64,000 nt of DNA from Runella zeae DSM 19591 (lineage in GTDB: Bacteria > Bacteroidota > Bacteroidia > Cytophagales > Spirosomataceae). Both the position numbers and the translations under genes were made by a program. Below are positions 8,041 to 16,774 of the stretch, piece after piece (position 1 is the stretch's first letter; each line of letters starts with the position of its first letter). A model generated the notes under the pieces. It saw nothing but the letters and a program-made list of their open reading frames with translations, was not told the DNA's origin and ran no database searches. Where the stretch lies: positions 185,522 to 249,521 of the forward strand of contig NZ_KE384040.1 in NCBI RefSeq assembly GCF_000423565.1, given 5' to 3'.

Positions 8041-9804
8041 TTAGTTCGCTACTTCTTTATATTGCATTCGGTAGAGATTGGCATAAAACCCTTCGTGGCT
8101 TAGCAATTGCTCGTGAGTGCCTTTTTCCTGAATCTCCCCTTTGTCTAGTACCACAATCTGATCTGCTTTCTGAATAGTACTTAAGCGGTGGGCTATTACC
8201 ATAGCCGTGCGGCCTTTCATGAGTTTTAGGATAGCATTTTGGATGAGTTCTTCGGTTTCGGTATCTACCGACGAAGTGGCTTCGTCCAAAACGATGATTT
8301 TGGGGTCATGTACCAATGCTCTTACAAACGAAATCAATTGACGTTGCCCTACTGATAGCGTCGCGCCGCGCTCCATTACATTGTAATCATACCCTCCGGG
8401 AAGTTTTTCGATAAATTCATGCGCACCTACGAGTTGCGCCGCTTCGATGATACGAGCGCGACTGATACTTGTATCACCCAAGGTAATGTTGTTGTGAATG
8501 GTATCCGAAAACAAAAAAACATCTTGGAGTACTACCCCAATTTGCTTCCTCAGCGCGCCTAGTTCATAGTTATGGATTTCGACACCATCTACCAAAATCT
8601 CGCCTTTATTGATGTCATAAAAACGACTTAAAAGATTGATAACCGAGGATTTTCCAGCGCCAGTAGCGCCCACAAACGCGATGGTTTCGCCTGACTTTAC
8701 CTCAAAAGAAATATCTTTGAGTACGTACTTGTCATCGTTGTAAGCAAACCACACATTTTTAAAAGAGACATCTCCTTTTAGATGTTCTGAAACATAAGTG
8801 CCGTTGTTGACAGTATAGTCGTCGCTATCGAGGAGTTTAAGGATACGATCAGTACTTACGATACCCATTTGAAGGGTATTAAAGCGGTCGGCTAGCATCC
8901 GTATGGGCCTGAAAAACAGGTTGATAAAAATAATAAAAGCCGTGATGGTACCGAAGGTAACGTCGTATTGAATGACTTGACGGGCGCCATACCACACAAT
9001 CAGCCCCGTAGCGGCAGCAGCGATAACATCCGCCACAGGATAGTATACCGAGTAGTACCAAATAGAACGGATGTGGGCATCTCTATGGACGCCGTTGATT
9101 TGTTTAAACTTCTGGTATTCTATTTTTTCGGCACTAAATATCTGTACGATATTCATGCCGGTGATGTGTTCTTGAACAAAAGAATTAAGGTTAGAGACAG
9201 CCGTTCGGACTTCGTTGAAAGAGTCTTTGATTTTTTCTTTAAAAATATAAGTGCTTATTAGCATAAAGGGTACTGTTGCCAGACTTATTAAAGAAAGTCG
9301 CCAGTCGGTATAAAACATTACCCCAATAATCAATATCAATTGTAAAATATCTCCTGCCACCGCTGCCATACCATCGCTAAAAACATCAGAGAGGGTTTCT
9401 ACATCTGATACAGTACGAGTTACAAGCCTACCAATGGGAGTATTGTCAAAGAATTTGAGGCGAAGATTGAGGATTTTTTCGTAGAGCTGAACTCTAATAT
9501 CTCTAATGATATTTTGCCCTAACCATCCTGCCAAATAAGTGTTGATAAACTGAAAAATGGCTTGTAGAAACAATACCAAAATCATCCAAAGTAGCATGAT
9601 AGCCAAGCCATTATAATCGCCTGCCGCAATCTCATTGTCTATCGTATAGCGAATCAAAAGGGGACTAAGGGGCGACAAGGTCGCACTTATCAAAATGATA
9701 GTTACAAGGATATAAAATTGCTTTTGATAAGGCCTGACAAAAGTGTACAGGCGGCGTAAGGTAGGAAGGTCAAAAATTTTACCGCTTTTCTTTTCTTCGT
9801 TCAT
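8041..9804 (-). CDS. ABCB-type ABC exporter (fused permease-ATPase)
   Basis: A 587-aa half-transporter of the MsbA/LmrA type, acting as a dimer in the inner membrane. I start at the ATG at 9804 (MNEEKKSGKIFDLPTLRRLY...), because the ten extra upstream residues look like spurious read-through. Six membrane helices occupy about residues 20-310. In the nucleotide-binding domain, Walker A GATGAGKSS is near residue 378, the signature is LSVGQRQL, Walker B is IIVLDEATSSVD, and the H-loop is IAHRLS. The substrate cannot be read from sequence: lipid, drug and peptide are all possible. It is divergent from a PqqD-like gene, which is a suggestive but unproven link to peptide export. Confidence 0.9.
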   Translation of the reverse strand: MNEEKKSGKIFDLPTLRRLYTFVRPYQKQFYILVTIILISATLSPLSPLLIRYTIDNEIAAGDYNGLAIMLLWMILVLFLQAIFQFINTYLAGWLGQNIIRDIRVQLYEKILNLRLKFFDNTPIGRLVTRTVSDVETLSDVFSDGMAAVAGDILQLILIIGVMFYTDWRLSLISLATVPFMLISTYIFKEKIKDSFNEVRTAVSNLNSFVQEHITGMNIVQIFSAEKIEYQKFKQINGVHRDAHIRSIWYYSVYYPVADVIAAAATGLIVWYGARQVIQYDVTFGTITAFIIFINLFFRPIRMLADRFNTLQMGIVSTDRILKLLDSDDYTVNNGTYVSEHLKGDVSFKNVWFAYNDDKYVLKDISFEVKSGETIAFVGATGAGKSSVINLLSRFYDINKGEILVDGVEIHNYELGALRKQIGVVLQDVFLFSDTIHNNITLGDTSISRARIIEAAQLVGAHEFIEKLPGGYDYNVMERGATLSVGQRQLISFVRALVHDPKIIVLDEATSSVDTETEELIQNAILKLMKGRTAMVIAHRLSTIQKADQIVVLDKGEIQEKGTHEQLLSHEGFYANLYRMQYKEVAN

Positions 9805-10001
9805 GCGTAGAGATATTATGCATAAAACAAACACCGAAACCGAAAAGAAAGTTGAGATGAAATCTTATTTTCTTCTTCAAAATGCGAAGCAAGACCTAAC
9901 AATCTATAAAAAAAGAAAAGCTTTTTGATACCAACATGAAACGAGGTCGTCTAATGGATGATAGGTCTAATTCTGGAAATCTGGTTTTCAATGCATTTAG
10001 T

Positions 10002-10283
10002 ATGAAAATAAACTCAACACAAGTCTTTCGAGCTTCTGCCCAGCAAGTATCGTCAACTTTAGAAAACGAAACCGTAATCCTCGATTACGAAAGAGGTGTC
10101 TATTATACTTTAGATGAGGTGGGGACATTTATTTGGAAAATGCTTCAACAAAAACCGATGACTGTTGCAGAATTAAAATCGGGAGTTTTGGCCGAATATG
10201 ACATAGATGAAGCTACCTGTGAAAATGATATTTATGCACTACTTAAAGCTCTTTCGGATGAAAAACTGGTGGAAAAAATATAG
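10002..10283 (+). CDS. PqqD-family (RRE-like) protein
   Basis: A 93-aa PqqD-fold protein. The visible core is FRASAQQVSSTLENETVILDYERGVYYTLDEVGTFIWKMLQQ, then MTVAELKSGVLAEYDIDEATCENDIYALLKAL. This is the family pattern: three beta strands with a G-x-Y-Y-x-L-D/N motif, then a helical bundle. PqqD proteins bind leader peptides of ribosomally made natural products and deliver them to radical SAM enzymes. No radical SAM gene is present here. I start at ATG 10002 since the residues upstream do not fit the family. Its 3' end overlaps the next gene by 26 nt, so the two are translationally linked. Confidence 0.75.
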   Translation: MKINSTQVFRASAQQVSSTLENETVILDYERGVYYTLDEVGTFIWKMLQQKPMTVAELKSGVLAEYDIDEATCENDIYALLKALSDEKLVEKI

Positions 10284-10947
10284 TGCCCTGGGGCTATTGG
10301 GGGTGGGAATGCTAGCGTGTCATTTGCCTACGGTAGAGAGGTTTAGGCCACAAGACTATATAAACTATCAGGTAGGACAGTACCGTATTTATGAAATAGA
10401 GGAGGCTTATTATGCCGTGAATGAAGCGCCCAAAATTCGCCATTTTCAACAGAAAGAAGCTACCATAGCCTTATCTCAAAAAGAAACCTATCAACTCATT
10501 GAAATCCAAATAGCCGAGCGAAAAGATAGTAGCCAACCGTGGCAAACCGTGGGATATGAATTGCTGAAATGGTATCCCAATAAACTCTTACGGCAGACTA
10601 CCGAAAACGTGTTTCAGGAATTAGTGTTTCCGGTGCAAACAGCACTTGAATGGCCTTATGAGCTATGGACTTCTGAGCCGCCCCGTGCTCAATACAACAT
10701 GCTCAAAACCTCTTATCAAGTTAGTGCCAAAAACTACGAGGATTGTATAACGGTACAACTAGAAGACGAAGCATCTTTACTATCACTTCGCCGAAAATTT
10801 GCGGTATTTGCTCCTCATGCAGGCTTGATTTATCGTCAAAATACCGATTTGAATTATTGTCAATCTTCGACTGATTGTATCGGCAAAGGGCAGATAGAGT
10901 CTGGGTATCGCATAGAAAAGAAACTCTTAGTCATCGGTCAAGATTAA
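10258..10947 (+). CDS. Hypothetical lipoprotein, 229 aa
   Basis: Starts at ATG 10258 inside the 3' end of the PqqD-like gene (26-nt overlap). MKNWWKKYSALGLLGVGMLAC is a lipoprotein signal with the lipobox MLAC. The mature part is rich in beta strand (YINYQVGQYRIYEIEEAYYAV, KETYQLIEIQIAER) with no catalytic motif I know. It ends 10 nt before the PorU2-like peptidase gene, so the two are almost certainly co-transcribed. A helper role for the peptidase or for T9SS surface proteins is inference from this position. It probably sits in the outer or inner membrane facing the periplasm. Confidence 0.7.
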   Translation: MKNWWKKYSALGLLGVGMLACHLPTVERFRPQDYINYQVGQYRIYEIEEAYYAVNEAPKIRHFQQKEATIALSQKETYQLIEIQIAERKDSSQPWQTVGYELLKWYPNKLLRQTTENVFQELVFPVQTALEWPYELWTSEPPRAQYNMLKTSYQVSAKNYEDCITVQLEDEASLLSLRRKFAVFAPHAGLIYRQNTDLNYCQSSTDCIGKGQIESGYRIEKKLLVIGQD

Positions 10948-10957
10948 TAAGCTTACT

Positions 10958-13900
10958 ATGAAAAAACATTTACTGTGGTTTTATATCCTCATCGTAAGTT
11001 GGGGGAAAATGGACGTAGTACAGGCTCAAACATTACGCTATGGCAATGAATGGATTCGTTTTCAGCAACCGTATTTTAAATTCCCCATTGCCCAAAATGG
11101 TATTTATCGCCTTGATTATAAGGTGCTTTTAGAGGCGGGTTTGCCCTTGGATACCCTACAAGCCCGCTACCTTCAAGTGTTTCATCATGGTCAAGAAATG
11201 GCACTTTATAAAACAACAGAGGGTGTTTTGAAAGAAGATGATTTTCTGGAATTTTATGCCAAAAAACGCGACGGAACTTCAGACTCGCTCTTATACTCGC
11301 CTCCTAGTGCGATGCCTCATCCGTACTACAGCCTTTTTTCGGATACCACCTATTATTTTCTGACGGTGGGTAATGAAATAGGAAAAAAGATAAAACAGAC
11401 ACCCTTGAATCCTAATCATGCTCGTAAGCCAGAACCCTATCATCTAGCGACGGAACGTTTTTTGTACACTGACGAATTTTCGTTCAATACTTTTACCGGG
11501 CCGGTGCCTACTTATCAATTGAGTAGCTTAGACAAAGGAGAAGGAATGACGGGAGTACGCCGAAAAGGTGATACTACCTATGTTCAACGTTTTGAATTAT
11601 CTGACTTTGTTCCTGCGCTCGATCAAAAAATCCCCGTTGATTTTATCCTCAATGGTCGAACTTTCTTAGCGCGCCAACTTACGGTTGGGATAACTAATGA
11701 ATTGCAACAAACGGCGGTAGATACTTTTTCTCTGACTGGTTTTGAGCATCAGCAAAAAAGGTTTTCATTACCTATATTAGGAGCAGTACATGAACTCAAT
11801 TTTACGACCCATTCTACATCTTCCCATAAAGCAGATGCTTATTCGCTGAGTTTGTTGGAAATTACCTATCCCCAAAAATGGATATACAATGGGCAAGAAA
11901 AGATATTTTATACTCGTCCTAATCCTGCCGATACATCTTGGGTAATAGGAGAAGGCGATAGTGAGAAAATAAAGGCTTTTTATGACATAACGGACGAAAC
12001 TCACCCTCACCAAATCCCCTACCAATTGTATGGAAGTGGGTGGAGTGCATTGATACCTAGTACCCAACTCCCACGTAGGCTTCTGATGACCGATAAAATC
12101 CTGCGTGTTGGAGCGTTAACGCCTGTTAAGTTTGAGGAAATAAAGGCAAAGAATGCTGATTACGTAATGGTATATCATCCTCGGCTCAAGCAGGCCGCAA
12201 GTGCTTATGAATCTTACCGAAAGAGTAGAGAAGGAGGAGGTTACAACACATTGTTGCTCAATATTCATGATTTATACAATCAATTCAGTTTTGGCGAACA
12301 TAGTCCATTGGCTATTAGACAAATGGCCGATTATGTGTTGCAGTCGTCTGTCGTAGAGCCTTATTTGCTATTGCTGGGCAAGGCTTATTCGGCTTTTGAT
12401 GTGAGGTCTCGCCTCGAACAATTGGATTTGATACCCACTATAGGCTATCCTGCTTCTGACCAATTACTCACTAGTGGACTCGATGGCGCAGTAGCCGAAG
12501 TCCCCGCTTTTTTGACGGGCCGTATCCCTGCTACGACCAATGAGCAATTGAATGACTATCTACAAAAACTAAAACATTATGAACAGGCCCCTTTTGAACT
12601 TTGGCGCAAAAAAATCCTTCATCTTTCGGGAGGGAGCAATAGCTATGAGATAGGCCGTCTAAAAACCAAGCTCAAAACCCTGCAAGGTATCGCGGAGGGG
12701 GCCTATGTAGGCGCACAAGTAAGGGCGTTGGCAAAACAGCAACTTGAGTATATAGAAGCTGCGCCAGTTGTGCAAGATGTCAACGAGGGAGTGGGGTTTA
12801 TGAGTTTTTTGGGACATTCCTCGGCCAATAATACCGATTTTAACGTTGGAGATATTTCCGATAAAAGTCGTGGCTACGCCGAAAATCAGAAATATCCGAT
12901 TCTCTTTTTCAATGGTTGTAGTTATGCCAATGTTTTTCGAAATGCTTCTTCCCAAGCTATGGATTGGCTTTTTACCCCTCAAAAAGGAGCCATAGCCGTG
13001 GTGGGTCAGTCACATCAAAATGACTTAAGTGCGATTGAAAAATACATGGAGGTATTTTATAAGTTACAGTTTCAGCATCCTGATTTGTATGCACAGTCGC
13101 TAGGGAAAATACTAAAACAAGCTGCCGAGCACATCAGTAAGAACAATCCCACTTTTGTAGATAGGGTGAATCTGCAAGAAATGTTGATACTTGGCGACCC
13201 TGCGGTGAGGGCGTTTGAGATTAAAAAGCCTGATTATCAGTTGCAGAAGGTTTTTGTGGAAAGCAATAACCCAACTCAACCTTTGGCGTTAGCAACTACT
13301 TGGCGGGTAGGGGCTGTAGTGAGTAATGTAGGAAAACACGACCCTAGCCTCTCCCAAAAATACATGTTGACAATCAAAGGACTGGGCGTTTATGAGTTTG
13401 TGCTAACTCCTACGGCCAACGTAGACACCTTGTATTTGGAAATTAAAAATGAAAAAAATAGCCCTAAACTTGAATGTTGGATTGATAGCAAAAACCAAAT
13501 TGAAGAACTGAATGAGCAAAACAATGCATATGTTTTAAGCTTAGACCCCGAAATATTAAAATCCGAAAGTATTTATCCTCCCAGCAGCATTGGAGATGGT
13601 ATTAGACCTTTGGTAGATATTACCCTCAACGACTCTCCAATCAGCGACGGTGCCACTGTGATAAGAGGTAGCGTGTTTCATTTTAGGGTTTATGACAATC
13701 GTCCGCTTTTGTCGTCTACCGACACGGCTAAAGTGGTAGTAGAAATACGGCAAAAGTGTAATCAGTGTGTTTTTCAGAGGCAATGGCTATACTTAGATTT
13801 TTTCAGTAAAAACAATCATGCACAGTGGTCAATGCCTGTGACCTTGCTTGCGGGTGAGTACGAAATGAGATTACAAGCTTTTGATTTAGAGGGTAATCGG

Positions 13901-14224
13901 GCTTTTCTAACCCCTTTGATATTGTCATTTACTATTCTCGATGCTCCTTCGCAGACTCAGGTCAAAGCGTACCCTAATCCGTTTGAAAATTATGTGATTT
14001 TCGACATTACAAATCCCTCAACAAAAAAATACGACAGGGCTATTCTCCAAATATTTAATCAAGAAGGACGGCTGCTAAGTGAAAAAAATCAGAGTCTTTT
14101 ATATCCGTCCAATATTATTTATTGGGAAGCCCCTTTGAACGCGCCTGATTTGATGTATTATCGCGTATTGTTACAAAACAAAGAAAAAGAGGAGATTTTT
14201 ACGGGGAAATTGATTCGTCGCTAG
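10958..14224 (+). CDS. C25 (gingipain-like) cysteine peptidase, PorU2-like, with T9SS sorting domain
   Basis: A 1088-aa secreted protein. The signal peptide is MKKHLLWFYILIVSWG...VVQAQ. A long beta-rich N-terminal half is followed by a peptidase C25 domain (about residues 400-780). The likely catalytic His is in FMSFLGHSSANNTDF and the Cys in LFFNGCSYANVF. A beta-sandwich region follows, and the C-terminus YPNPFENYVIFDI...IFTGKLIRR has the form of a type A T9SS sorting domain. C25 enzymes of this shape include PorU, the T9SS sortase that cleaves CTDs and attaches cargo, and its PorU2 paralogues. Classical PorU active-site surroundings differ, so I favour PorU2 or a secreted protease over the main sortase. 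Its stop codon overlaps the convergent GSCFA stop in a shared CTAG. Confidence 0.75.
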   Translation: MKKHLLWFYILIVSWGKMDVVQAQTLRYGNEWIRFQQPYFKFPIAQNGIYRLDYKVLLEAGLPLDTLQARYLQVFHHGQEMALYKTTEGVLKEDDFLEFYAKKRDGTSDSLLYSPPSAMPHPYYSLFSDTTYYFLTVGNEIGKKIKQTPLNPNHARKPEPYHLATERFLYTDEFSFNTFTGPVPTYQLSSLDKGEGMTGVRRKGDTTYVQRFELSDFVPALDQKIPVDFILNGRTFLARQLTVGITNELQQTAVDTFSLTGFEHQQKRFSLPILGAVHELNFTTHSTSSHKADAYSLSLLEITYPQKWIYNGQEKIFYTRPNPADTSWVIGEGDSEKIKAFYDITDETHPHQIPYQLYGSGWSALIPSTQLPRRLLMTDKILRVGALTPVKFEEIKAKNADYVMVYHPRLKQAASAYESYRKSREGGGYNTLLLNIHDLYNQFSFGEHSPLAIRQMADYVLQSSVVEPYLLLLGKAYSAFDVRSRLEQLDLIPTIGYPASDQLLTSGLDGAVAEVPAFLTGRIPATTNEQLNDYLQKLKHYEQAPFELWRKKILHLSGGSNSYEIGRLKTKLKTLQGIAEGAYVGAQVRALAKQQLEYIEAAPVVQDVNEGVGFMSFLGHSSANNTDFNVGDISDKSRGYAENQKYPILFFNGCSYANVFRNASSQAMDWLFTPQKGAIAVVGQSHQNDLSAIEKYMEVFYKLQFQHPDLYAQSLGKILKQAAEHISKNNPTFVDRVNLQEMLILGDPAVRAFEIKKPDYQLQKVFVESNNPTQPLALATTWRVGAVVSNVGKHDPSLSQKYMLTIKGLGVYEFVLTPTANVDTLYLEIKNEKNSPKLECWIDSKNQIEELNEQNNAYVLSLDPEILKSESIYPPSSIGDGIRPLVDITLNDSPISDGATVIRGSVFHFRVYDNRPLLSSTDTAKVVVEIRQKCNQCVFQRQWLYLDFFSKNNHAQWSMPVTLLAGEYEMRLQAFDLEGNRAFLTPLILSFTILDAPSQTQVKAYPNPFENYVIFDITNPSTKKYDRAILQIFNQEGRLLSEKNQSLLYPSNIIYWEAPLNAPDLMYYRVLLQNKEKEEIFTGKLIRR

Positions 14225-15210
14225 TTAGCAGCAAAATTAAGTAATTGTTCTTCTACGTGTGCTATTTCTGTTTGTACGTCGATTTGGGAAGAAAGTGAGG
14301 TGAGTTTTTCTAAAAGCTTTTCTAAAAATTGACGATGTGCACTCGTATTGGGTTGTAGCGGGCGATGTGCCAAAGCTTGCTGTATCTTCTGCCATTCGAG
14401 CACAAATTTTTTTAAATCTTCGGAAAAATAAACATCAGAAAACTGATTGAAAATATACGTTTCGGCTACTTCAGATGGGTGAATCAGGTCTGATTTGTAA
14501 AACCGATAATCTCGTAAATCGTCCAAAAGTAGCTCATAAGCAGGGAAATAATCTACGTAATTCAGCGCCTCACTCAAACAATGACACGTCAATCGAAGTA
14601 CCGACTTGCTGACGGCATTGAGCGGGAGCGTATCGCGCGTATGTCGTACAGGGCTGACGGTCAGAATGACGCGTATATTGGGGCGCACTACCCGTATTTG
14701 CTCCAGTAGTTCGGTGAGTTCGTTGGTACAAGTGTCAACCCCTAAGAGTTCTTTTTTGAAAAACTTACCAGGTGTTTTATGGCAGTTGGCTACAATTTGC
14801 CCCGTCTCCAAATGCCGATAGACATAGGCAGTACCAAGGGTGATAATAAGAACATCCGTTTGGTGGAGCCATTGATAGACTTCGTGTAGGCGCTGCTGAG
14901 TAAAATTTTGAAGTTGGGTTTTTGAAGTAGCCCAAATAGACGAATGAAAATCGTAATGAAACCAACTTTCTTGTTGCAACACATACAATCCCTCCTGAGG
15001 AACTTGTTTTTGGAGTGCTTGTTTGAGGAGTTTGCTTATTGAAATGGGATTGAAAATCGTACCGTAAGGATTGACCAAAGTAGGGAGTTTGTTGTGATAC
15101 AAACGGCTCCCAATCACATCGGCAAAACACGAACCTATGGTCAGAATGGCCGTTGAATGCGTAATGGAATGAGGGCTTGAAGTAAGATTGAGTGTGGTAC
15201 GAAAGTCCAT
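14221..15210 (-). CDS. GSCFA domain protein
   Basis: A 329-aa protein named by its signature TIGSCFADVIG at about residue 24. The GSCFA family is an SGNH-hydrolase-like fold. The later TLGTAYVYRH and DLIHPSEVAETYIFNQF would supply the catalytic Asp-x-x-His (D...HPS). The substrate is unknown; acyl or acetyl esters of surface glycans are typical for SGNH folds. The upstream in-frame GTG at 15222 is ignored in favour of ATG 15210 (MDFRTTLNLTSSP). It converges on the C25 peptidase with 4 bases shared (CTAG). Confidence 0.85.
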   Translation of the reverse strand: MDFRTTLNLTSSPHSITHSTAILTIGSCFADVIGSRLYHNKLPTLVNPYGTIFNPISISKLLKQALQKQVPQEGLYVLQQESWFHYDFHSSIWATSKTQLQNFTQQRLHEVYQWLHQTDVLIITLGTAYVYRHLETGQIVANCHKTPGKFFKKELLGVDTCTNELTELLEQIRVVRPNIRVILTVSPVRHTRDTLPLNAVSKSVLRLTCHCLSEALNYVDYFPAYELLLDDLRDYRFYKSDLIHPSEVAETYIFNQFSDVYFSEDLKKFVLEWQKIQQALAHRPLQPNTSAHRQFLEKLLEKLTSLSSQIDVQTEIAHVEEQLLNFAAN

Positions 15211-15311
15211 ATCAGAAAACACTATTTATTATTTGGTATCATTTAAAGAAAAGTTTTGCTCAATTTTGGCATAATTTTCGTTTTCCCTAAAACAGCACTG
15301 AACTTACTTTC

Positions 15312-16733
15312 ATGAAATCTATTCGGGATATTGGCTTTTTTGTACTTTCGATATTGAGCCAACAAATATATGCACAGCAGTTTATCGGACAACACAGTAG
15401 CAATTATGCGGGTATCAATCGGGCTACCTTCAATCCTTCGGCTATTGCTGGTACTCGTTATCGTTATCATCTCAATTTGATTTCTTTCAACGCCACTGTC
15501 ACCAATCGTTACTTTAAATACTTTCGGTCTGATGCTTTGTTTCATCCTTTCAAGCACCCTTACACCGAAGTAGATATGTACGGAAAATCTAAGCTGACGG
15601 GATCGCTTATTGAAGGTGACCAACTTAATCTTTCTGCCGAACTTCGCACGCCGTCGGGCTATCTGGGTTTGGGCAGAAACAACTGGCTTGTGGTGGGATT
15701 TCAGACGCGGATGCGGGGTTTTGTGCAAGGTTCGGGCGTACCGTCGGTGATTTCACAGGTCTATACCGACCGCCTCGATTACGGTCTTAACAAGCCTGAG
15801 TCGGGCAGTTTTAAGGATTTTGTGGTCAATCAGCATTCGTTTTTTGAAACAGGCGTCACTTTTGCGGCCATGCCCGTGCGCCTAGAGGGCATCGCTCGCT
15901 TGAAAGTAGGAGCTACGCTCAAAAGGCTGTCGGGGGCTAGAAATGTATTTTTGAATATAAAAAGTGCTAATTATCAATTACGTCCGCTTAATCAGGATGA
16001 ATATGTGCTCGATTTGTCGAACGTAAATTATGAATATGGCTATACCCAACCCGTCCAATCGTTTAGTTTAGGAAGTTTGTTCTCGTCGGCCTACGGGTCT
16101 GGGGCGGCGGTAGATTTGGGAGCTACGTTGGAATTGGGACAGATTCAGGACCACGCCCAATATCGCGCCAATTATATCATCCGAATTGGCGCAGCCCTTA
16201 CGGACGTAGGAAAGATTACCTATCCTAAAGGTGGGAAAGTGTATGCGGGAACTGTGAATAAATTGACCTTTAATCAGGCACGTATCATTGATATTGGTAA
16301 TAATTCTTCTCAAAATCTCGAAACTACTTTTGGGAAATCAGACCCGAAAGAATACAGCTATGAAACCCACCTGCCTAGTATGCTCAATATGGATGCAGAT
16401 GTGCAATTTGCGAAATCATTTTTTGTGAATGCTACATGGATGAAACCTGCCAATAGCGGTAAACTTCCCTCGTACCTTTACCAACCTGAAGTATTTAGCC
16501 TTACGCCTCGTTTTGAAGGAGAAGATGTGGAGTTTACGCTGCCTATCAGTTGGATTAAAGGCAACGACAACCCCACTATCGGTTTCTCTTTGCGATTTGG
16601 CCCCGCTTATATTGGATTTAGCAACTTTGGCGCTTTGGCGAGTAGAAGCGTACAGCCAAGAGGTTCATTGGCTTATTTTGGCATTCAGATCTGGAAACTC
16701 AACGAAAAAGCTTTGACCAAACGAAAAAAATAA
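15312..16733 (+). CDS. DUF5723 family outer-membrane beta-barrel protein
   Basis: A 473-aa protein with the signal MKSIRDIGFFVLSILSQQIYAQQ. It then shows alternating amphipathic strands typical of Bacteroidota outer-membrane barrels (LGLGRNNWLVVGFQTRMRG, LKVGATLKRLSGARNVFLNI, NPTIGFSLRFGPAYIGFSN). The opening QHSSNYAGINRATFNPSAIAG is the DUF5723 hallmark, resembling the N-terminus of PorP/PorV-like barrels. The function of the family is unknown; a T9SS or cell-surface role is inferred from its general setting. It is transcribed alone, away from GSCFA. Confidence 0.8.
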   Translation: MKSIRDIGFFVLSILSQQIYAQQFIGQHSSNYAGINRATFNPSAIAGTRYRYHLNLISFNATVTNRYFKYFRSDALFHPFKHPYTEVDMYGKSKLTGSLIEGDQLNLSAELRTPSGYLGLGRNNWLVVGFQTRMRGFVQGSGVPSVISQVYTDRLDYGLNKPESGSFKDFVVNQHSFFETGVTFAAMPVRLEGIARLKVGATLKRLSGARNVFLNIKSANYQLRPLNQDEYVLDLSNVNYEYGYTQPVQSFSLGSLFSSAYGSGAAVDLGATLELGQIQDHAQYRANYIIRIGAALTDVGKITYPKGGKVYAGTVNKLTFNQARIIDIGNNSSQNLETTFGKSDPKEYSYETHLPSMLNMDADVQFAKSFFVNATWMKPANSGKLPSYLYQPEVFSLTPRFEGEDVEFTLPISWIKGNDNPTIGFSLRFGPAYIGFSNFGALASRSVQPRGSLAYFGIQIWKLNEKALTKRKK

Positions 16734-16774
16734 GGAAAGCCTTTTGGTTGAGAATGTGATGATTGGCTTCATTA

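Noticed and set aside
9818..9928. 36-codon ORF as RiPP precursor for the PqqD-like gene
   Set aside because: It begins beside the ABC exporter start, has no leader/core pattern or Gly-Gly site, and has no separate promoter.
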